A stretch of DNA of 8,771 bases, from positions 1-8,771 of the forward strand of contig WFTD01000029.1 in the NCBI GenBank assembly GCA_015485755.1, read 5' to 3'. The position numbers were made by a program, and so were the translations under genes. The notes under the pieces were generated by a model. It did not search any database, had not been told where the DNA came from, and saw only the letters and a list, made by a program, of their open reading frames with translations. The stretch comes from Patescibacteria group bacterium (GTDB lineage: Bacteria; Patescibacteriota; Patescibacteriia; S139-126). Shown piece after piece: positions 4,940-8,771 of the stretch (position 1 is the first letter of the stretch; the number at the start of each line of letters is the position of its first letter).

Positions 4940-6943
4940 CTAATCAAATCTAATTACTTGTCCTGGTTTTATAACTTCTTGTTTGCGCTTAGCTTGCTTG
5001 CTGTTATTGTTGAGATTGTCCCTGTTCCTCTGGTCTGCTTCTGTATTATCAGATGGCCCAACTGATGGGGCTGCCTGGATATTGGCGGCATTATTGGCGC
5101 CAACTGATTGCTTTTCTGTCCTATTTGACTCTGTTTGCTTGCTTTTGTCTTTACTCTTATTAGTAGCAAGAGAGCCCAAAGCCTGCGCCAATGATATTTC
5201 CGCCGGAGTCTCAAGCACCACATCCTCCACTTTGACCTCTTTGCTGGCCTTAGTTGCTGCCGAAGCAGCAGCTGACTGCCTGCCTGGCCTTGCCTCTGCA
5301 GTTTTTTGGCTAACTGCAGAAGGAGTTGCCTTTTTATTGGCATCAGCCCTGGCCGGAGCTACTGAGGGTTTAAAAGCGGCATCTTTTTTTTCCGTGTCTT
5401 TTTTGATAAATTTATTTCTATCCAACTTGCCTTCTTTGAAGAGTTTGAGACAATCAGGGCAAAAAACCGGCCTAACTCCATCTGGTTTGAATTTTACTTT
5501 GATTTGTTTTTGACAATTAGAGCAAACTGCCAAAAAACCATCATCAACAGAAGAGCTGGGAGATTTGCTGGCAGGAGCTGCAGCAGTTGTTGAGGAGGGT
5601 TTCTTTGCAGTAGAATGCTGATTTGGCTTTTCCTGCCCTTTATTTTCCTCCATAAATCCAGCCCAGCGAGCGATCTTATCTTCAATCACTTCTCTTTTGG
5701 TTGAATAACGCTCTCTTGATACTTTGATAATTTTTTCCTTGTTGCCTTCGGTTTTGGGAAAAGGAGGAAGGGTAGTAGCAGAAAAAGGATTAGAAGCGAT
5801 ACCATCAATCATCAATTTCAAATAAATTTCATATTTAGCCAAATTGACTAAATCAACCTCAGTAAAGGTTGGGGCAAATTCTCGCGCTAAAAATTCAGCA
5901 TCATCAGCTCCCACCCGAAAAGTAATCAAAGTGCCAACATTACCAAAAACGGCGTCCCGCACCTTAGTAGAATCGGAAGTAATAAGCTGGGCAATGTACT
6001 GATGGGCAATAATCAGGTTCAAACGATATTTACGCGCTTCTGATAAAATATCAGCAAAAGAATTGGTAACAAAATTTTGAAACTCATCCACATACAAATA
6101 AAAATCAGAACGCTCCTCTTCTGGAATATCAACCCGTCCCATAGCTGCTAGTTGCATTTTGGTAATCATCATTGCCCCAAGCAAAGCTGAGGCATCTTCA
6201 CCGATTTTTCCTTTGGACAAATTCAAAAGCAGTATTTTTTTATTGTCCATAATCTCCCGAATATCTATGCTGGATTTGACTTGGCCCACTATATTGCGAA
6301 TCAATGACAATGACAAAAATTGACCTACCTTGTTTTGGATAGGAGAGATGGCTTCTACCTGAAATTGCTGGCTGTATTTAGTATATTCCTGAGTCCAAAA
6401 AGATTTGACTACAGGATCTTTGACTTTGGCAATAACTTTCTTCCTATACTCCTTGTCAATTAATATTCTGGTAACCCCCAACAAGGTTGAGCCAGGATAA
6501 TCAAGCAAAGCCAAAATAGCGTTGCGCAACAAATATTCAAGCCTAGGTCCCCATGAGTCAGCCCATAATTTTTTGAAAATAGCGACTAAACCAGAAGCGA
6601 CTAAATGTTTTTGGTGGGGCTCGTCAACTGATTCCAAAATATTAAAAGCAATTGGATAATCAACATCCGCCGGATTAAAATAAACAACATCATTTATCCG
6701 CCAAGAAGGGATTGCATTGAGAATATCTTCAACCAACTCCCCGTGAGGATCAACAATTGCCAACCCATGGCCATTATGGATATCTTGGATGGCCATGTTT
6801 TTTATCATTTCTGATTTGCCCATTCCCGTCTTACCAATAATATACATATGGCGACGGCGGTCGTCTTTTTTTATGCCAAACTTTCTCCGCTGGTTGCGGA
6901 AATTAGTCTCGGCAAAATATGTTATTTCTGGATGTAATAGCAT
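4940..6943 (-). CDS. VirD4/TraD/HerA-superfamily translocation ATPase with zinc ribbon
   Basis: This 667-residue protein has an N-terminal P-loop ATPase of the type IV coupling protein / HerA kind. Walker A is GKTGMGKS (37-44), followed by 'LAIVDPHGELV' (61-71); Walker B is YLYVDEF (282-288, D286/E287); and 'AHQY' (313-316) provides the usual post-Walker-B glutamine. The ATPase ends near residue 395. A short CxxC-x17-CxxC zinc ribbon follows (C474, C477, C495, C498), flanked by long Ala/Lys/Ser-rich, probably disordered linkers (about 435-468 and 515-650); the chain ends 'KPGQVIRFD'. Members of the superfamily form hexamers that pump DNA or protein across membranes. This one has no transmembrane segment, so the membrane protein encoded just upstream is the natural anchor (inference). 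No relaxase or other secretion gene is visible, so the substrate is unknown. uppP starts 3 nt after its TAG stop. Confidence 0.85.
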   Translation of the reverse strand: MLLHPEITYFAETNFRNQRRKFGIKKDDRRRHMYIIGKTGMGKSEMIKNMAIQDIHNGHGLAIVDPHGELVEDILNAIPSWRINDVVYFNPADVDYPIAFNILESVDEPHQKHLVASGLVAIFKKLWADSWGPRLEYLLRNAILALLDYPGSTLLGVTRILIDKEYRKKVIAKVKDPVVKSFWTQEYTKYSQQFQVEAISPIQNKVGQFLSLSLIRNIVGQVKSSIDIREIMDNKKILLLNLSKGKIGEDASALLGAMMITKMQLAAMGRVDIPEEERSDFYLYVDEFQNFVTNSFADILSEARKYRLNLIIAHQYIAQLITSDSTKVRDAVFGNVGTLITFRVGADDAEFLAREFAPTFTEVDLVNLAKYEIYLKLMIDGIASNPFSATTLPPFPKTEGNKEKIIKVSRERYSTKREVIEDKIARWAGFMEENKGQEKPNQHSTAKKPSSTTAAAPASKSPSSSVDDGFLAVCSNCQKQIKVKFKPDGVRPVFCPDCLKLFKEGKLDRNKFIKKDTEKKDAAFKPSVAPARADANKKATPSAVSQKTAEARPGRQSAAASAATKASKEVKVEDVVLETPAEISLAQALGSLATNKSKDKSKQTESNRTEKQSVGANNAANIQAAPSVGPSDNTEADQRNRDNLNNNSKQAKRKQEVIKPGQVIRFD

Positions 6944-6953
6944 AACATCATCA

Positions 6954-6982
6954 ATTATACTGCCAACTAATCATACTGGCAA
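6954..6982 (-). promoter_or_regulatory. Possible internal promoter, nearly leaderless, before the ATPase gene
   Basis: On the minus strand TTGCCA (6982-6977) is separated by 17 nt from a perfect TATAAT (6959-6954). A start about 7 nt downstream would fall near 6947, only about 4 nt before the ATG at 6943, giving an almost leaderless mRNA. The -35 overlaps the last codons of the upstream gene. Supported only by consensus match; in AT-rich DNA such matches occur by chance. Confidence 0.35.
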
Positions 6983-8536
6983 ATTAGGCGGCGGGCCGGC
7001 AGTGTGGGCAGTTGGCGGCTGAGGAGGCTCATCCTTGCCTTTGTCGTCATCAGTGACTACTTTTACCTCCTGCTTGTGAACTGATTGTTCCTTTTGGATA
7101 ACTTCCTGCAATTCTGCTTTTACCGTCCCTTTGTTGTCATTGTCTGTTACTTTTACTTTATTGCCCTTGGTTTGCGGCCGTGATTTTTGTTTGTAATTAT
7201 CCTCCTCTATAATCTCTGTTACCTGCTCCAGCGCCTCGGTATAAGTTGGAAGCTTGAACGGGGGCTCTGACCGTTTGCTTTCGGTTGTTTTTAACAAAGG
7301 AGCCTTAATACTAACATCAGGAAAATGATAAATTGTGGCCAACTCTTCTATATTTAAAACATAGGGAGGGCTGCCAAAATTAGGGTCCCTGTCTTTGAAA
7401 GCCTGAGCAATGGCTCGTTGCTTTTTGGCGACTCTCTTCTCTACCCTAAAATAATCAGCCGTGGTAACTGTTGGCTTATCTTTGGTAAAAAAATTCATAT
7501 GCAAAGTATTGAATTGGCTAATAGCGCCCCAAATAGCCGCCACCCCTTTGGCTTTATTAAAGACATCCCTTCTGGCCATATAAATCATCCTTCCTTTAAC
7601 CTTAAAACCTATTTTGGACATCTTCATCTCAATCCCCTGCACCACTTCTTTTTGCCCGGGGGTGAGATATTGAACTTTATTGGGAGCATCTCCGCTGCTT
7701 GCCCCTTTGCTTATTGCGCTTCCTTCAGAACTTATGATCAAGACATCGCCCAGCCATTTCATAAAAGAAATAAAAGGATAGATAATATAATAAGCCCAAT
7801 CCTTGTCAGGATCAACCTTCTCGCCAATCAACTTCTTGACTAGCCGTTCAGCCCGCTTCTGCCAACCATTATCAACTGGCGTCAATATCCATTGCAAAAA
7901 TAAATATTCACCAGGCCCTAACCTTGACATTTCTTCCAGCAAAGCTGCCAGAGGATCTTTCAACTCTTGGCTGAGAGAGTGTTCAAAATAAGGATAAGTG
8001 CGGATGGGATAAGCTTCATCTTTGCCCAAAATAATATCACTGCCCCAGAGTTCATAAACATCATGAGGAAAGTTATCTGGTATTATTCTGGTGTAATCCT
8101 CTACTTCTGTAATTTCTGCATCTGGGTACTGGGCATAAAAAGCCGCCTCAACCAAATCGCGGAATTGTTCTGGCGTATAAACTAAAAATTGGATATAACC
8201 TTCAATACTGACAAGCTCAATACTAATTGACAATTGGACTTTCCCCAGCCAATACTTGTCATAAAGGTTGCCCCCGCTTTTAATGCCAGAAAGAGTGGCA
8301 AAAATATGCTCAACTGCTTTGGGAGTTTGGTTATTGTCTTTGGGTATATCAATAGCTAATAAAGTATAAGAAACAGATGACAAAAATTTCTGCTGGCGAG
8401 ATGGCAGCCAGAACCAATGAATTATTACATACAGCAACCCCCAAAATAAAACCAATAATAAAAATCCTCCTAAAATTTTTAGAAGTAAAAAAATCAATTC
8501 ATTATCCAAATTTAAAAAAGTTAAATCAATTACCAT
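6971..8536 (-). CDS. Membrane-anchored partner of the downstream VirD4/HerA-like ATPase
   Basis: This 521-residue protein has one strong hydrophobic segment near the N-terminus (about residues 14-44, rich in L, F, V and W), followed by a large soluble domain (about 50-415), so it is probably a single-pass membrane protein. The soluble part carries 'PEQFRDLVEAAFYAQYPDAEI' around 122-142 and 'LNIEELATIYHFPDVSIKAPLL' around 394-415. The second motif, 'EELAT-x-HFP' followed by P-rich 'EPPFKLP', is one I associate with the region ahead of the ATPase in larger conjugation-type ATPases, so this may be the separately encoded N-terminal half of such a machine (inference). The tail (about 430-521) is charged and low complexity and ends proline-rich (PPQPPTAHTAGPPPNLP), probably disordered. 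ATG at 8536 lies 3 nt after the previous stop; no Shine-Dalgarno is seen. Stop is TGA. No enzymatic motif recognised. Confidence 0.72.
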   Translation of the reverse strand: MVIDLTFLNLDNELIFLLLKILGGFLLLVLFWGLLYVIIHWFWLPSRQQKFLSSVSYTLLAIDIPKDNNQTPKAVEHIFATLSGIKSGGNLYDKYWLGKVQLSISIELVSIEGYIQFLVYTPEQFRDLVEAAFYAQYPDAEITEVEDYTRIIPDNFPHDVYELWGSDIILGKDEAYPIRTYPYFEHSLSQELKDPLAALLEEMSRLGPGEYLFLQWILTPVDNGWQKRAERLVKKLIGEKVDPDKDWAYYIIYPFISFMKWLGDVLIISSEGSAISKGASSGDAPNKVQYLTPGQKEVVQGIEMKMSKIGFKVKGRMIYMARRDVFNKAKGVAAIWGAISQFNTLHMNFFTKDKPTVTTADYFRVEKRVAKKQRAIAQAFKDRDPNFGSPPYVLNIEELATIYHFPDVSIKAPLLKTTESKRSEPPFKLPTYTEALEQVTEIIEEDNYKQKSRPQTKGNKVKVTDNDNKGTVKAELQEVIQKEQSVHKQEVKVVTDDDKGKDEPPQPPTAHTAGPPPNLPV

Positions 8537-8539
8537 AAA

Positions 8540-8771
8540 TTACTCATCGGCTAATGTATATTTCCCATCTGGCGTTTTTTTGAACTTGCCTTTGTTGACC
8601 AAAGCCAGAACAATGGTCGCTTCTTTGACCATTCTTTGTTTTTTAACCAAATCTATAATCTCTTGTTTGGTTAAGGGCCTGCCTGCCTCCTTTAGGACTA
8701 AGGCGATAATATCTGACACAATACCGGGTTTGTATCCCCACTCCTTCAAAGCATAAATACCGCGGCCAACC
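8540..8771 (-). CDS. HARE-HTH winged-helix protein, C-terminal part (partial, 5' end outside window)
   Basis: Only the last 76 residues are visible; the frame stays open through the right edge, so this is the end of a longer gene. The visible part begins VGRGIYALKEWGYKPG, then a winged-helix-like segment (about residues 18-70 of the visible part) with the pattern 'DIIALVLKEAGRPLTKQEIIDLV', a basic helix, 'TIVLALVNKGKFKK' and the wing 'TPDGKYTLAD'. This is the HARE-HTH layout: an end-of-domain GxGxYAL motif joined to a second domain. In Patescibacteria such domains often sit at the C-terminus of sigma-70-region-4-like transcription proteins, so a transcription factor or sigma-like role is likely but inferred. 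The TTG at 8749 is not taken as a start because strongly family-like sequence continues upstream of it. It ends in TAA, 3 nt before the membrane-protein gene, which suggests co-transcription. Confidence 0.7.
   Translation of the reverse strand, partial: VGRGIYALKEWGYKPGIVSDIIALVLKEAGRPLTKQEIIDLVKKQRMVKEATIVLALVNKGKFKKTPDGKYTLADE

Noticed and set aside
4983..5513. 176-residue plus-strand open frame
   Set aside because: It is antisense to the Ala/Lys/Ser-rich tail of the ATPase; its Leu/Ala/Ser-rich composition is what the repetitive codons produce in the opposite strand, and it resembles no family.
7418..7843. 141-residue plus-strand open frame
   Set aside because: It lies entirely antisense to the membrane-anchored protein, has no recognisable motif and no supporting promoter.
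8747..8749. TTG start for a 69-residue stand-alone protein
   Set aside because: The open frame continues to the window edge with family-like GRGIYAL sequence, so the gene is a truncated larger one.
1..8771. CRISPR array, insertion sequence, tRNA or rRNA gene
   Set aside because: I saw no spaced direct repeats, transposase motifs, terminal inverted repeats with target duplications, or tRNA/rRNA signatures.

Overview
The window looks like a chromosomal piece of a Patescibacteria (Candidate Phyla Radiation) genome, most likely from the Parcubacteria side. Four things point there: an AT-rich, tightly packed gene layout; an alanyl-tRNA synthetase that stops at the end of its editing domain; a VirD4/HerA-like ATPase with a CxxC-x17-CxxC zinc ribbon, preceded by a one-pass membrane partner; and the tail of a HARE-HTH protein with the 'GRGIYALKEWGY' signature. 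This placement is made by eye from family resemblance, not by a search. TGA and TAG both serve as stops, so nothing suggests a recoded UGA.

Every gene is on the minus strand and is read from the right edge to the left. In transcription order: the C-terminal end of a HARE-type winged-helix protein (8771-8540, cut by the window); a 521-residue membrane-anchored protein (8536-6971); a 667-residue VirD4/TraD/HerA-type ATPase (6943-4940); undecaprenyl-diphosphatase uppP (4936-4142); a patatin-like phospholipase overlapping it by 8 nt (4149-3373); and the tRNA 2-thiouridylase mnmA (3347-2235). Gaps are 3, 27, 3, -8 and 25 nt, so this reads as one operon, with a possible internal promoter before the ATPase gene.

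Next comes the only long non-coding stretch (1923-2234). It is not empty. It holds a perfect DnaA-box 9-mer, a good sigma-70 promoter (TTGACC-17-TATATA), two stable minus-strand RNA domains carrying three CCUCC (anti-Shine-Dalgarno-like) motifs, and then a second promoter (TTGCTA-17-TATAAT) 34 nt before the alaS start. I read this as a roughly 190-nt independent non-coding RNA followed by a separately promoted alaS (1913-153). Past alaS are two weak AT-rich hairpins, another perfect DnaA box and a full-consensus promoter (TTGACA-16-TATAAT) firing left out of the window.

Functionally, the first part pairs a membrane protein with a DNA- or protein-pumping ATPase. The middle holds envelope and lipid enzymes: lipid-carrier recycling and phospholipid hydrolysis. 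The end is tRNA biology: wobble-uridine thiolation and alanine charging. The least explained element is the structured RNA between mnmA and alaS, together with the shared arrangement of DnaA box plus promoter at both ends of the alaS unit.
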